DNA of 64,000 nt from JAZDOT01 sp043798355 (GCA_043798355.1 JAZDOT010000047.1:9908-73907), one strand, 5' to 3'; shown: positions 41,267 to 50,180, counted from the stretch's first letter. Notes: generated from the letters alone by a model not told the origin. Translations and numbers: made by a program.

Positions 41267-42799
41267 ATGTCTTTCTCCGTTCGCACTCTCAAGGAAAAGA
41301 AACGTTCGTTCACCCTGCCCATACTCGGGAAGATGATCCACGCTCTCCTGCAATCCGCCGGACCTCTGTCTCACTGGTACGCGGGGTGGAAGACGCGTAA
41401 GAAAGAGGATCAGAAAAATCACAAACGCGTCTACGTGCTGAAACGCATCCTTATCAGTCTGGTCTCGGTGCTCTGCGGGATCCTCATTCTTGCCGGAGTT
41501 GCGCGCGCGCTCGTCGCCTTACGCATCCTCTCGTTCCAGACATTTAGCGCCATCACGGCGTCTTCCCCCGGACAGGATGAGAACGGCTTCACGAACATCC
41601 TCCTCGTCGGACAAGGCGACAAGGATCACGACGGACAGGACCTGACGGACACGATCATCATCGCCAGTCTCGACCCGAAGAAGTCCCGGGGCGCCGTTCT
41701 CCTCTCCCTCCCGCGCGATCTGTACTTCCTCGAAACGGAGAAAATGGGCAAGGGTCGGCTCAATTCCCTCTACCGCGATTACAAAATCCTCCTGAAGCGC
41801 CAGGGCATGAGTGAGGCGGACGCCTCCCTCGCAGCCACACAGGAGCTGGGAGCGGAGATCGGCCGGACGTTCGATCTGCCCATCCACGGCGTCATCAAAG
41901 TGAATTTCACCGCGTTCATTCAGGCGGTGGATGCGCTCGGAGGAGTGGACATCGAGGTGCCGTACGATATCAATGACACGGCGTATCCGGACGAAGCGTA
42001 CGGCTTCGAGCCCTTCGCGATCGCCAAGGGGCTCCACCACCTCGACGGTGCGACCGCACTCAAGTACGCCCGCAGCCGTCATACAACCAGCGACTTCGAC
42101 CGCTCCTCTCGCCAACAACAGCTGATCAAAGCCCTCGCCGAGAAAGCACGGGCAGAGGGGATCGAGAAGAGCCCGGGAGCGCTCCTGAAATTCTTCCGGA
42201 TCTTCCAGCAGAACACGACGACGACGTTCAGCTTAAACCAGCTCATCGGTCTCGCCGAGATCGCGAGAGGCGTCGATCAGTCGCAGGTCCTCAGCATGCA
42301 ACTCAACGACAGGAACGCCCTCTACGACAGCTTCATCGAGCCGGGTGGCTTCCTCTACACCCCTCCGCGCGACCAGTTCGAGGGCGCTGCGGTGCTCCTC
42401 CCCGTTTCCATCCCGCCTTTCCCGGTCACCTGGAAACAGATCAAGGCCATGAGCCGCCTCTTCTTCAAAACCCGCGAGATCCTCCTCTCTCATCCGACCA
42501 TCGCAATCCTGAATGCTTCCGGGAGGACCGGACTCGCGCGCAAGCTCTCGACGGAACTTCTACGCTACGGCTTCACGGTTGACATCGTCCAGAATGCTTC
42601 CGTAAAAAATCTCGCAGAATCCTTCATCACGACGAACGAAGAGAACAGCGCAAATGGCCTCTTCCTGAACTCTCTCCTGAAGATGAAAACTGCGCCGTTC
42701 CCGGGAGGACTGAATGCGGAGGAAACTCGGCAGGTGACGATCGTGCTCGGCAAGGATTACGCGTACGAGCCGTTCCAGTCCCTCCTCTTGCCTGATTAA
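41267..42799 (+). CDS. LytR-CpsA-Psr family ligase with LytR_C domain
   Basis: The 510-residue product has a cytoplasmic basic start, one membrane helix (about 60-85: ILISLVSVLCGILILAGVA), an LCP domain (DTIIIASLDPKKSRGAVLLS, LPRDLYF, the Arg-containing DGATALKYARSRHTTSDFDR) and a C-terminal LytR_C domain (IAILNASGRTGLARKLS). LCP enzymes move polyprenyl-linked glycans onto peptidoglycan or other acceptors outside the cell. TACACT lies 7 nt before the ATG at 41267, so the mRNA may be leaderless. Confidence 0.93.
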   Translation: MSFSVRTLKEKKRSFTLPILGKMIHALLQSAGPLSHWYAGWKTRKKEDQKNHKRVYVLKRILISLVSVLCGILILAGVARALVALRILSFQTFSAITASSPGQDENGFTNILLVGQGDKDHDGQDLTDTIIIASLDPKKSRGAVLLSLPRDLYFLETEKMGKGRLNSLYRDYKILLKRQGMSEADASLAATQELGAEIGRTFDLPIHGVIKVNFTAFIQAVDALGGVDIEVPYDINDTAYPDEAYGFEPFAIAKGLHHLDGATALKYARSRHTTSDFDRSSRQQQLIKALAEKARAEGIEKSPGALLKFFRIFQQNTTTTFSLNQLIGLAEIARGVDQSQVLSMQLNDRNALYDSFIEPGGFLYTPPRDQFEGAAVLLPVSIPPFPVTWKQIKAMSRLFFKTREILLSHPTIAILNASGRTGLARKLSTELLRYGFTVDIVQNASVKNLAESFITTNEENSANGLFLNSLLKMKTAPFPGGLNAEETRQVTIVLGKDYAYEPFQSLLLPD

Positions 42800-42831
42800 C
42801 CCGAACCTGAGATATGTTTTTGTATCCTCTT

Positions 42832-42881
42832 GCCCCCCTCATCCATCTTCTCTCCCCTCCCGGTGGGAGAAGGGCAGCGGA
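42832..42881. repeat. REP-like palindrome, family 1
   Basis: CCCCCCTCATCCATCTTCTC, loop, GTGGGAGAAGGGCAGCGG. It lies between the LCP gene and the next membrane-protein gene. Confidence 0.75.
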
Positions 42882-42947
42882 TAGCGGTTTCTTGAGGGAC
42901 GTGAAAATTTCCGGTCGTTGTTCATTCTATTCTGCTCTCCTTTTTTC

Positions 42948-43853
42948 ATGACTCCACGTGAAATCATCGCGACGTCCTGGGCCATCAGCAAGAGAGAACG
43001 ACAGATGCGTCACTGGGGCTATACCTCCTCGCTCCTCGAAACGCTCCTCAATACGAAGCTCCTCATCTACCAGACGTGGTTCCTCATCAGCTATATCCAG
43101 GGGGATCCCATCGGATTTTTCACCGTCGAAGCCACCCTTTTCGATTACGTCCCGCTCTGGTTCTTCCTCACGTTCGTGATCGTTCTCGTCGTCCTGATCG
43201 CCATCGAGTGGCTCTTCCCGCACATGGCTCGCGGGGCAATCATCGGGCTCGGGGCGAAATCCTCCCTCGGTGAAGAGGCGAAGGGCGGACTGGTGCTGGC
43301 CATCTACAATTTCTTCCCGATGTTCGCCATCCACGAGTTCTTCTTCCTCAGTCGCATCACCGTCGTCATCACCATCATCTCTCTGCTCCTTCGCTACGGC
43401 GGAGGGATGGCCGGTGCGGGGATCCTCATCGTCATCATCGCCTTCATCATCTCCAACGTGTTCCGCTTCTTCTTCCTCTTCTCGGAAGAAGCCGTCGTCA
43501 TCCGCAAGATCGGCATCCGCCAAGCGCTCAAAGTGAGTTTCAAACTGGTCATCAGCTATCTCGGCCGTGTCGTCTTCCTCATGATCCTCTTCTTCCTCAT
43601 CTCCATCCGCATCCTCCTCAATGCCGTCGCGATTTTCCTGATCCCCGGCGTCGTCATCGGTCTCGGCATGCTGCTCGCAATGGTCCTCCCGACGATCGCC
43701 GTCGTGATCATCGTCTCCCTCGTCGGCCTCGGAATCATCGGCTTCACGAGCTATATCCTGGGCTACCTCGAGGTCTTCCAGCAGACGGTATGGACCATCA
43801 CCTACATCGAGCTCAGCCGCCTGAAAGAACTGGATATCATCGAAGCAAAATGA
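42948..43853 (+). CDS. Polytopic membrane protein of unknown function
   Basis: The 301-residue product starts with a cytoplasmic helix (MTPREIIATSWAISKRERQM) and has about six hydrophobic segments, among them FFLTFVIVLVVLIAIEWLF and a very Ile/Val-rich pair near 205-275. No motif is recognised. It overlaps the following transporter gene by 4 nt (ATGA), so the two are cotranscribed and may work together. Confidence 0.8.
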   Translation: MTPREIIATSWAISKRERQMRHWGYTSSLLETLLNTKLLIYQTWFLISYIQGDPIGFFTVEATLFDYVPLWFFLTFVIVLVVLIAIEWLFPHMARGAIIGLGAKSSLGEEAKGGLVLAIYNFFPMFAIHEFFFLSRITVVITIISLLLRYGGGMAGAGILIVIIAFIISNVFRFFFLFSEEAVVIRKIGIRQALKVSFKLVISYLGRVVFLMILFFLISIRILLNAVAIFLIPGVVIGLGMLLAMVLPTIAVVIIVSLVGLGIIGFTSYILGYLEVFQQTVWTITYIELSRLKELDIIEAK

Positions 43854-45046
43854 ACATGAATGATCGCTCTCCTCTCCTCCGGGCGAATATCCGATACCTC
43901 TTTGTTCTCAGTGCGCTCGGGAACATCGGCTTCTCGGTCCCGATCGTCATCCTCTTCCAGGAATCCATCGGCCTCTCTCTGGAAGAAGCATTTCTCATCC
44001 AGGCCTTCTTCGCCATCTCCCTCGTCATTTTCGAGATCCCCTCCGGGTACCTCTCCGACCGCTGGGGGAGGAAACGGACGACAGTCACCGGGTCCGCAGC
44101 CCTCTTCGTCGGCATGCTCTTCTACTGTTTCGGCGGCGGCTTCACGAGCTTCCTCCTCGCGGAGATCTTCCTCGCCCTCGGCATCAGTTTCCACTCGGGC
44201 ACGCTGGAGGCCATCACCTACGAATCGCTCGCCGAGCTCAAGGAGGAGGACCGGTACCGGAAAGTCAACGGGCACATGGGGTTCATCAGTCTCTCTAGCC
44301 GCGCCATCATGTCCCTCATCGTCGGATTCATCGCTGCGGTGAATCTCCGCACCCCCTTCTGGGCGGATCTCTCGGTTCTCGCAATCGTCGTCATCGCCTC
44401 CCTGCTCCTCACCGAACCAGCCCGGAAGAAAATGCAGGAAGAGACGCACCTCACAGCCATCTGGAACATCTGCACCCATGCCCTCATCCGCTCCACCGTG
44501 CTCCGGAGCCTCATCCTGCTCTACACGGTGGTCGCCGCCATCAACCTCATGCTCTTCTGGTTCCTGCAACCCTTCCAGGAGATGGTGAAGATGCCGCTCA
44601 GTGCATTCGGCTTGGTCAATGCATTGATCTACCTCGGAAGCGCGCTCGCTTCCAAGTACACCTATCTCGCCAAGCGCTGGATAGGCGACCGCGCCTTCCT
44701 CTTCCTTCTCGCAATCATTGCCGTGGGCAGCTGCTTCGTGCTCGGCTTCATGACAACCATCATCGGCGTCACGTTCTTCTTCCTCGGAGAGACAACCTTC
44801 AATGCGTTCGAAACCCTCACGAGCGACCTCATGAACCGAGCTTTGACATCAGACATCCGCGCAACCGTCCTCTCACTGCGCTCGTTCACCTCCCGCCTCT
44901 TCTTCGCCTTGATCTCGCCCATGCTCGGCGCCGCCGCAGACCTCTACTCCGTCAATACCGCTCTCCTCATCACGGGCATCCTCGGCCTCGTGACCCTCGC
45001 CCTGACGGCTGTGATGCTCCGACCGGCGTGGAGGAAGATGACGTGA
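43850..45046 (+). CDS. MFS transporter
   Basis: The 398-residue protein has about 12 membrane helices and the MFS signature GYLSDRWGRKRTT between helices 2 and 3. The family exchanges or exports small molecules with protons; substrate unknown. The start overlaps the stop of the previous gene; MNDRSPL three residues downstream is an alternative. The stop lies at the first unit of the heptamer array at 45045-45100. Confidence 0.9.
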   Translation: MNMNDRSPLLRANIRYLFVLSALGNIGFSVPIVILFQESIGLSLEEAFLIQAFFAISLVIFEIPSGYLSDRWGRKRTTVTGSAALFVGMLFYCFGGGFTSFLLAEIFLALGISFHSGTLEAITYESLAELKEEDRYRKVNGHMGFISLSSRAIMSLIVGFIAAVNLRTPFWADLSVLAIVVIASLLLTEPARKKMQEETHLTAIWNICTHALIRSTVLRSLILLYTVVAAINLMLFWFLQPFQEMVKMPLSAFGLVNALIYLGSALASKYTYLAKRWIGDRAFLFLLAIIAVGSCFVLGFMTTIIGVTFFFLGETTFNAFETLTSDLMNRALTSDIRATVLSLRSFTSRLFFALISPMLGAAADLYSVNTALLITGILGLVTLALTAVMLRPAWRKMT

Positions 45047-45100
45047 GTTGTGAGCTATGAGCTATGAGCTTTGAGCGGGCAACGGACAGCGGACAGCTGG
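45045..45100. repeat. Heptamer array of eight units before lexA
   Basis: Units drift stepwise from GAGTTGT over GAGCTAT (twice) and GAGCGGG to CAGCGGA and CAGCTGG. This is the clearest case of neighbour-to-neighbour drift. Confidence 0.9.
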
Positions 45101-45108
45101 TTTAGGAC

Positions 45109-45151
45109 TTGACTCGAGTACGCTCGTCCACCTACACTGGTGTACGCTCGT
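45109..45151 (+). promoter_or_regulatory. lexA promoter with candidate LexA operators
   Basis: TTGACT (45109-45114), 18 nt and TACACT (45133-45138) form the promoter. A near-palindrome CGAGTACGCTCG covers the start of the spacer. GTACGCTCGT occurs twice as a direct repeat (45118-45127 and 45142-45151), one copy in the spacer and one at the transcript start. These are likely binding sites for LexA autorepression, though they are not the known SOS-box consensus. Confidence 0.55.
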
Positions 45152-45164
45152 TCTCCACACCCCT

Positions 45165-45770
45165 ATGACTCTCACTCCCCACCAGCGCACCGTCCTCAAT
45201 TACATCCGCGAGTTCCAGGTGAAGCGCGGCTACTCACCCGCTCTCTCCGACCTCGCCATCGCCTTCGGCGTCCGCTCGAAGAATGCGGTCGCGAAAGTGG
45301 TCAACGCCCTCGAGCGCGAAAGACAACTGGCGAAGGACCCGAAAGGACGCATCAAGATCATCGATCTCATCGAACAAGACGATAAACCGCAACCCATGAT
45401 CCTGCCCCTCTTCGGTCCCATCTCCGCAGGATTCGCCGCGACGGCCGAGGAGCAGGCGGAGGAGATGGTCACGCTGGACCAGTACCTCGTGCGCGACCGC
45501 GCGTCCACGTTCCTACTGCGCGTGAAAGGCGACAGCATGATTAATGCCGGCATCCAGGAGGGTGATCTCGTCATCGTCGAGCGGGGAAAGGAACCGCGCG
45601 TAGGAGACATCGTCGTCGGCGTTCTGGACGGGGAATTCACATTGAAGCGCCTCAAGCGCGCCAAGGGAAAGTTCTATCTTCAGGCCGAGAACGACGCCTA
45701 TCCGGACATGTTCGCCCTGGAAGAGCTGAACGTCGCGGGAATCGTGCGGGGGGTGATCCGGAAATATTAA
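45165..45770 (+). CDS. lexA: LexA repressor
   Basis: The 201-residue protein has a LexA-type winged helix (MTLTPHQRTVLNYIREF, KRGYSPALSDLA), an Ala88-Gly89 cleavage site (PISAGF) and the S24 protease dyad Ser124 (KGDSMINAGI) and Lys161 (GEFTLKRL). It represses SOS genes until RecA filaments trigger self-cleavage. The recognition helix differs from E. coli (VRSKNAVAKVV), so its operator may differ too. Confidence 0.95.
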   Translation: MTLTPHQRTVLNYIREFQVKRGYSPALSDLAIAFGVRSKNAVAKVVNALERERQLAKDPKGRIKIIDLIEQDDKPQPMILPLFGPISAGFAATAEEQAEEMVTLDQYLVRDRASTFLLRVKGDSMINAGIQEGDLVIVERGKEPRVGDIVVGVLDGEFTLKRLKRAKGKFYLQAENDAYPDMFALEELNVAGIVRGVIRKY

Positions 45771-45842
45771 GCAGCAGATGCCTGTGGTGAGCGCAGCCGA
45801 ACCATTCCTGGCTGCGGCTCTGATGTGAATCGGTTTCGCTCG

Positions 45843-48622
45843 TCAGAACGCCCTCAATCGCGCTTCGATCTTCTTCAGTTTCTCCTTGGCGCCCAAAAGC
45901 CTCTCACGCTCAGTTGCGATGACTCCCTCGGGCGCATTCTCGAGAAACTTCTTGTTCTTCATTTTCGCTTCGATGCCGTGCATAAATTTTCGCACATGTT
46001 CGGATTCCGCAAGGAGTCTGGCCTGTTCTTTGGCGAGATCGATGACGCCGACGAGCGGAAGGTGAACCTCCATGTCCTTCAAAAACACGCTCGCAGCGTG
46101 CTCGTGAGTCTGAGGAGCGGCATCAATCGAGAGCGAACTCAGCTTCCCCATACGGATGATGCGCTCCCGTTCCGCTTTCAGCGTTTTTTCAAATTTCTTC
46201 GAATGGATGAAGACGGGAACGCAGGTCCCCTGCTCGATCATGTGCTCCGCACGAATGCTGCGGATGGCGGAGATCGCTTCAATGATGGCCTGCATCCCCT
46301 CTTCGGCATCGCTGTCACGCAAGGATTCATCGACCTCCGGCCACGGCTCGCGGATGAGGAGGCCCGCACCTTCCGGCCTGATCTGCGACCATAACTCCTC
46401 CGTGACGAAGGGGCAGTACGGATGGAGCAGGTGAACGATCGTGCGCAGCGCATGAACGAGGACGGCGGGATTCGCTGAGCCTTTTTGGATCTCCAGATAC
46501 CAGTCGCAGAAGTAGTCCCACACGAAGGCATACAAACGCTCCCCGACCTCGCTCAGGCGGTCATGTTCCAGCCCGCTCGTCACATCCGCAACCACTCGTT
46601 GCAGGGAAGACAGAAGCGCCCGATCTGCCGTCGACAAGTTAACTGTTAACAGTTGACAGTGAACTGCTTGCGGATCGATTTTGGCCTTTTCACATTGAAG
46701 TAATACAAATCGCGACGCATTCCACAGTTTATTGATGAAGTTCCGGTACCCCGCGATCTTCTCCGTGTACAACTGGAAGTCATTCCCGGGCATCTGCCCG
46801 ACGATCATCGCGAGACGCAGCGCATCCGCCCCGTACACCGGAATAATCTCGAGAGGATCGACACACGTCGTTGGATCCGACTTGCTCATCTTCTTCCCCT
46901 CGCGCGTCCGGACCAGCCCGTGGAGGTACACGGTTTTGAAGGGGATCTGTCCGATCGCGTAGGTCGTCATGAGGATCATCCGCGCCACCCAGAAGAAGAG
47001 GATATCCCCGGCGGTCTCGAGCACGTCCGTGGGATGGAACTTCCGGAAATCAGGGCTCTGCTTGAGCAGATCCTCAAAGGAGAGGGAGAAATCCGAAGCA
47101 ATCGCGGGATCGATGAGGGTGGACCACGTCCAGAGGCCGGACGAGAACCACGTATCGAGCGTGTCAGAGTCCTGTTCCACCTTCCCACCGCAACGAGGGC
47201 AATGATCGACCGGTTGGGATGAAACGATGACCCCCACATCCCCGCCAGCTGTGAGCTGTGAGCTGTGAGCTGCTCATCGCTGATCGCTGATCGCTCAACG
47301 CTTGCATGAACGCTCTTTCCATCCGCACACTTTGAACAATAATAAACAGGAATCCGATGCCCCCACCAGATTTGGCGCGAGATGCACCAGTCGTGGAGGT
47401 TATCGATCCAGTTGAAATACACCTTCTCGAAGCGGTCCGGAATGATCCGGATGTCGCGGCTCCGAATGACGTCCTGCATCACCTGCTTGAGGCTCAGCTT
47501 CGCCCCTTTCCAGTGCACTGCCGGCTTATGAACATCGATGAACCACTGCTCTTTGACCTGTGGTTCCACGATGCCTTTCCCCCGATAGCTCACTGCCACA
47601 CGGTGCACGTAGTTCTCGTCCACCTTCACGAGGAGCCCCTTGCTGCGGAGCTTCTCAACCACACGCGGACGCGCCTCTTCGATAGGCATCCCCGCGAATT
47701 CTCCGGCAACGGAGAGGAGCTTCCCGTCGAAATCGATGATCTGCTCGCGGTCGAGCCCATGCCGCTCCGCCAGATCGAAGTCCACCTTGTCATGCCACGG
47801 CGTCACGGTCATGACACCCGTCCCGAACGCGGGATCGATCGCATCTTTATCTTTAATGACCGTCGCTTTGACCGGCCCGTTGATCCACTCGCACTCGAAC
47901 GTGGCGCCGTTCTTATACTTGGCATAGCGCTCGTCGTCGGGGTGCATCACCACGTACTTGTCACCGAATTTGGTCTCGGGCCGCGCGGTCGAGATCTGGA
48001 AGGGGCCGTACTGGAACGTATAGTACGGGGCTTTCTCCTCGCGGTACTCGATTTCATCGTCCGAGACCGTCGTCTGCATGACGGGATCCCAGTTCACGAT
48101 CCTCTGTCCGCGGTAGATGAGGCCGTCCTTGTACATCTTCACGAAGACCTCGTGAACTGAGCGGTTCAGTGCCGGATCCAGCGTGTAGCGCTCGCGGCTC
48201 CAGTCGCAACTGGCGCCCATCTTCCGGACCTGGGAACGAATGGTTGCCTGGCTCTTCAGGACGAAGTCGGCAATGCGCGCGACCAGTTTCTCCCGCCCGA
48301 GTGCGGCACGGGGATCTTTCATTTTCTCCTCTTTCTGAATTTTCTTGATGACCACGCTCTCCGTTGCGATGGCGGCATGATCCGTACCGGGCAGCCATAA
48401 TACCTCCTTCCCGCGCATCCGGGCGAAGCGGATGAAGATGTCCTCGAGCGCCAGCATGACGGCATGCCCGATGTGCAATTGCCCCGTCGCATTGGGCGGG
48501 GGCATGGAGATGACGAAGGGGTCTTTCTTGCTATTGGCATCGGCTTTAAACGCCCCGCTCTCCTCCCAGAGAGCATAGATTTTATCCTCACAGGCCTTTG
48601 GATCGTACGCTTTAGGAAGCAT
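45843..48622 (-). CDS. valS: Valyl-tRNA synthetase, frame broken inside a repeat array
   Basis: ValRS charges tRNA-Val. The N-terminal half, from 48622, has PPPNATGQLHIGHA (HIGH site), the editing domain and CISRQIWWGHRIPVYYC. The C-terminal half, in another frame and open from a GTG at 47237, has DTLDTWFSSGLWTWST, GRVRTREGKKMSKS-like LVRTREGKKMSKSDP (KMSKS site), the anticodon-binding part and the C-terminal coiled coil. The frames change within or next to the eight-unit heptamer array at 47247-47302, between the two halves of a zinc ribbon (CSKC ... CPRC). One extra 7-nt unit would join the frames. A second array is translated in frame at 46638-46665. It is an essential gene with only one copy seen, so the break may be a sequencing or assembly error, slippage or a true variant. 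The start follows TACACT by 10 nt. Confidence 0.9.
46638..46665. repeat. Heptamer array translated in valS
   Basis: Four units drift from GTTAACT over GTTGACA to GTGAACT. They are translated as part of AVHCQLLTVNLS between the catalytic and anticodon-binding parts. Confidence 0.85.
47247..47302. repeat. Heptamer array of eight units at the valS frame break
   Basis: Three identical AGCTGTG units, one AGCTGCT, then CATCGCT, GATCGCT twice and CAACGCT, 56 nt in all. A length of 56 is not a multiple of three. Confidence 0.92.
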
Positions 48623-48632
48623 TGTGATGCAG

Positions 48633-48662
48633 AGTGTACGAGCACTTGCGTAAAAACGGCAA
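48633..48662 (-). promoter_or_regulatory. valS promoter
   Basis: On the minus strand TTGCCG (48657-48662), 18 nt and TACACT (48633-48638) lie 10 nt before the valS ATG. Confidence 0.6.
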
Positions 48663-48712
48663 GCCACGTCGGTCGCCCTTCGATTGCACTCAGGGTAAAC
48701 GACCGACGTGGC
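48663..48712. repeat. Hairpin enclosing a CCTTCGATTGCACTCAGGG element
   Basis: Arms GCCACGTCGGTCG (48663-48675) and CGACCGACGTGGC (48700-48712) enclose CCCTTCGATTGCACTCAGGG, like the hairpin at 9565-9606. Confidence 0.75.
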
Positions 48713-48890
48713 AAGGGGGGAATGGCAAAAAAATCCGCAAAAACGTTGACGTATGAAAAAAACCGTTTGAATAGGCGCGACAGTTCGTGAACCGACAGAA
48801 AGGAGGTGCTGATGCACCACAAAAAAAGGGCCCGCGACGCGATCTGTCACCGGGACCTGCGGCTACGGAGCCATGGGTCCCCACTTTCAT
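48713..48890. other. Intergenic stretch with a strong isolated Shine-Dalgarno sequence
   Basis: AAAGGAGGTG (48799-48808) stands 3 nt before an ATG at 48812 that opens a frame beginning MHHKKRARDAICHRDLRL and running into the REPIN element. TTGACG near 48750 with TAGGCG 19 nt on could be its promoter. It is the strongest Shine-Dalgarno match I noticed in the window. The encoded peptide does not look like a protein beyond the start. Confidence 0.3.
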
Positions 48891-49032
48891 CGACCTCACC
48901 CCTGCCCCCTCTCCACTCTCGTGGAGAGGGGAACTGTGTATGTTTCTGTTTGTTTTTCTTCCTGAAGAAAACAAACAGTACACAAAACATCTCCCTTCTC
49001 CATCGCGATGGAGAAGGGCTGGGGATGAGGTC
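48891..49032. repeat. REPIN-like element, family 2
   Basis: Two hairpins in inverted order (CGACCTCACCCCTGCC ... and ... GGGCTGGGGATGAGGTC) are joined by a TGTTTGTTTTT ... AAAACAAACA inverted pair. The same architecture, with an extra nested palindrome, occurs at 27662-27868. Confidence 0.8.
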
Positions 49033-49105
49033 CAAAACTGCGCGAAGGCAAGCTCCGCTTGCATGGACCACGGAGGGAAAACCGTAGGTTTTCCTCTCCA
49101 CGCAT

Positions 49106-49130
49106 TAAAAAAGACCGCCCAACGGCGGTC
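49106..49130 (-). terminator. Intrinsic terminator (minus strand)
   Basis: Perfect 7-bp stem GACCGCC/GGCGGTC with loop CAAC and a U-run on the minus strand. No protein gene on this strand ends here; it closes the small RNA candidate. Confidence 0.75.
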
Positions 49131-49180
49131 AGAAAGAAGAAGAGAAAGAACGAAACTATTGTTCCTATCGGAACGTAAGC
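49107..49180 (-). ncRNA. Candidate small RNA with promoter and terminator
   Basis: On the minus strand TTGCGT (49210-49215), a 17-nt spacer and TATAAA (49187-49192) would start a transcript near 49180. It would hold a GTTCC/GGAAC hairpin, a CT-rich linker and an intrinsic terminator (GACCGCC/GGCGGTC stem at 49113-49130 followed by six U at 49112-49107), about 74 nt in all. No open frame of meaning is in it. Confidence 0.45.
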
Positions 49181-49284
49181 CGGAAATTTATACAGGAACG
49201 GAAAACGCAACGCAAGCGTATCTTCAAAAAAACAAAGGGAACAGATGGACGCCCCATCTCGTCCTCTTTAAAATGTGAATTCCT

Positions 49285-49698
49285 ATGGCAGCACGCGAAT
49301 ACACCGGTTCACGGCTAACAGCGACAGGAGCTCTCATGGTAAATGACCTGCAGGAAGGGATAGATTTCAGAAATAATGACACGGTCGGCAACGTGTGGAA
49401 TAGCGTACGCAATATCGCAGTAGCCACATTGCACGGTATTCAGGGAATCATCCCATCGATTGCGAATGCATTCAACGGACAGCAGTTCCATGTGAGGAGA
49501 CGACAAAGCACATGGGATGGAACAGGGGCTTCTGTAAGGAAAATTGTGGACACGAAGGGCATCCTCGGCAAAGCGAGCGCGGTTCTGGCAGAAGCAACTG
49601 ATGGCCCTGTTGATGATCTCATCAGTGCTACGACAGGCGGATCGCAGTGGATCGTGGAACCGACGCGCTCCCGCATGAACATGACCCTCGCTCTCTGA
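49285..49698 (+). CDS. Unknown soluble protein, 137 residues
   Basis: The product starts MAAREYTGSRLTATGALMVN and has amphipathic helices and a Gly/Thr/Arg-rich end. There is no signal peptide and no motif I recognise. TAAAAT lies 10 nt before the ATG. It heads a run of closely spaced small genes (49711, 49885, 50181). Confidence 0.6.
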   Translation: MAAREYTGSRLTATGALMVNDLQEGIDFRNNDTVGNVWNSVRNIAVATLHGIQGIIPSIANAFNGQQFHVRRRQSTWDGTGASVRKIVDTKGILGKASAVLAEATDGPVDDLISATTGGSQWIVEPTRSRMNMTLAL

Positions 49699-49710
49699 GC
49701 ATCCTTGTCC

Positions 49711-49872
49711 ATGCCACACGCCCCCCTCCTCGGCCATACGCCAGCAGTCGCTTCTGCCCCCCATGCGCTCCTCGGCCACCACCTCGCGGAAATCGCGGTG
49801 GGCGTCGGCGGCGTCCTCCTCATCGTCTGGGGTTTCAAAAAACTCTACGAGAAAACGATCGGCTCTTCGTGA
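49711..49872 (+). CDS. Very small single-helix membrane protein
   Basis: The frame encodes 53 residues: a His/Pro/Ala-rich start (MPHAPLLGHTPAVASA), one membrane helix (EIAVGVGGVLLIVWGF) and a basic end (KKLYEKTIGSS). The gene lies 12 nt after the previous stop and the next starts 12 nt after its own stop. Its codon usage resembles the neighbours, which supports a real gene. The function is unknown. Confidence 0.65.
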   Translation: MPHAPLLGHTPAVASAPHALLGHHLAEIAVGVGGVLLIVWGFKKLYEKTIGSS

Positions 49873-49884
49873 TACCCTGCCCCC

Positions 49885-50163
49885 ATGCCACGCTTCGACT
49901 TCGAGTGCCAGAACTGCGGAAAGGTTTTCGAGAGAGAGCTCTCCTTCGGCTCACGCCGGTTCCCGCGGTGTGCGGAGTGCGGCGGTAAAACAGAGAAGCT
50001 CATTCTCCCTCCCGTCATCCACTTCAAGGGATCCGGATTCTATGCGACAGATGCAAAGAAGGGACACGAGATCAAGCCGACCTCTCCGAAAGAGGAGAAG
50101 AAGGCTGAAACGACGACAAGCGAGCCAAAAGCAGAAAAGAACTCAAAAAAGAGCGAAAAATGA
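49885..50163 (+). CDS. FmdB-family zinc-ribbon protein
   Basis: The 92-residue product begins MPRFDFECQNCGKVFE with a first CxxC, then CAECGGKTEKLI with the second, the pattern of the FmdB regulator family. The family is widespread, but its role is poorly known; a putative regulatory role rests on one methylotroph system. The C-terminal half is Lys/Glu-rich and disordered. TACCCT lies 6 nt before the ATG. Confidence 0.88.
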   Translation: MPRFDFECQNCGKVFERELSFGSRRFPRCAECGGKTEKLILPPVIHFKGSGFYATDAKKGHEIKPTSPKEEKKAETTTSEPKAEKNSKKSEK

Positions 50164-50180
50164 TGTATAATAGAGTGGAT

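Noticed and set aside
45045..47302. Tandem arrays as a CRISPR locus
   Set aside because: Units are 7 nt with no spacers and no cas gene is in the window.
48812..49087. Protein gene starting at the strong Shine-Dalgarno sequence
   Set aside because: After about 20 residues the translation is only REPIN repeat DNA, so I list the site but not a gene.
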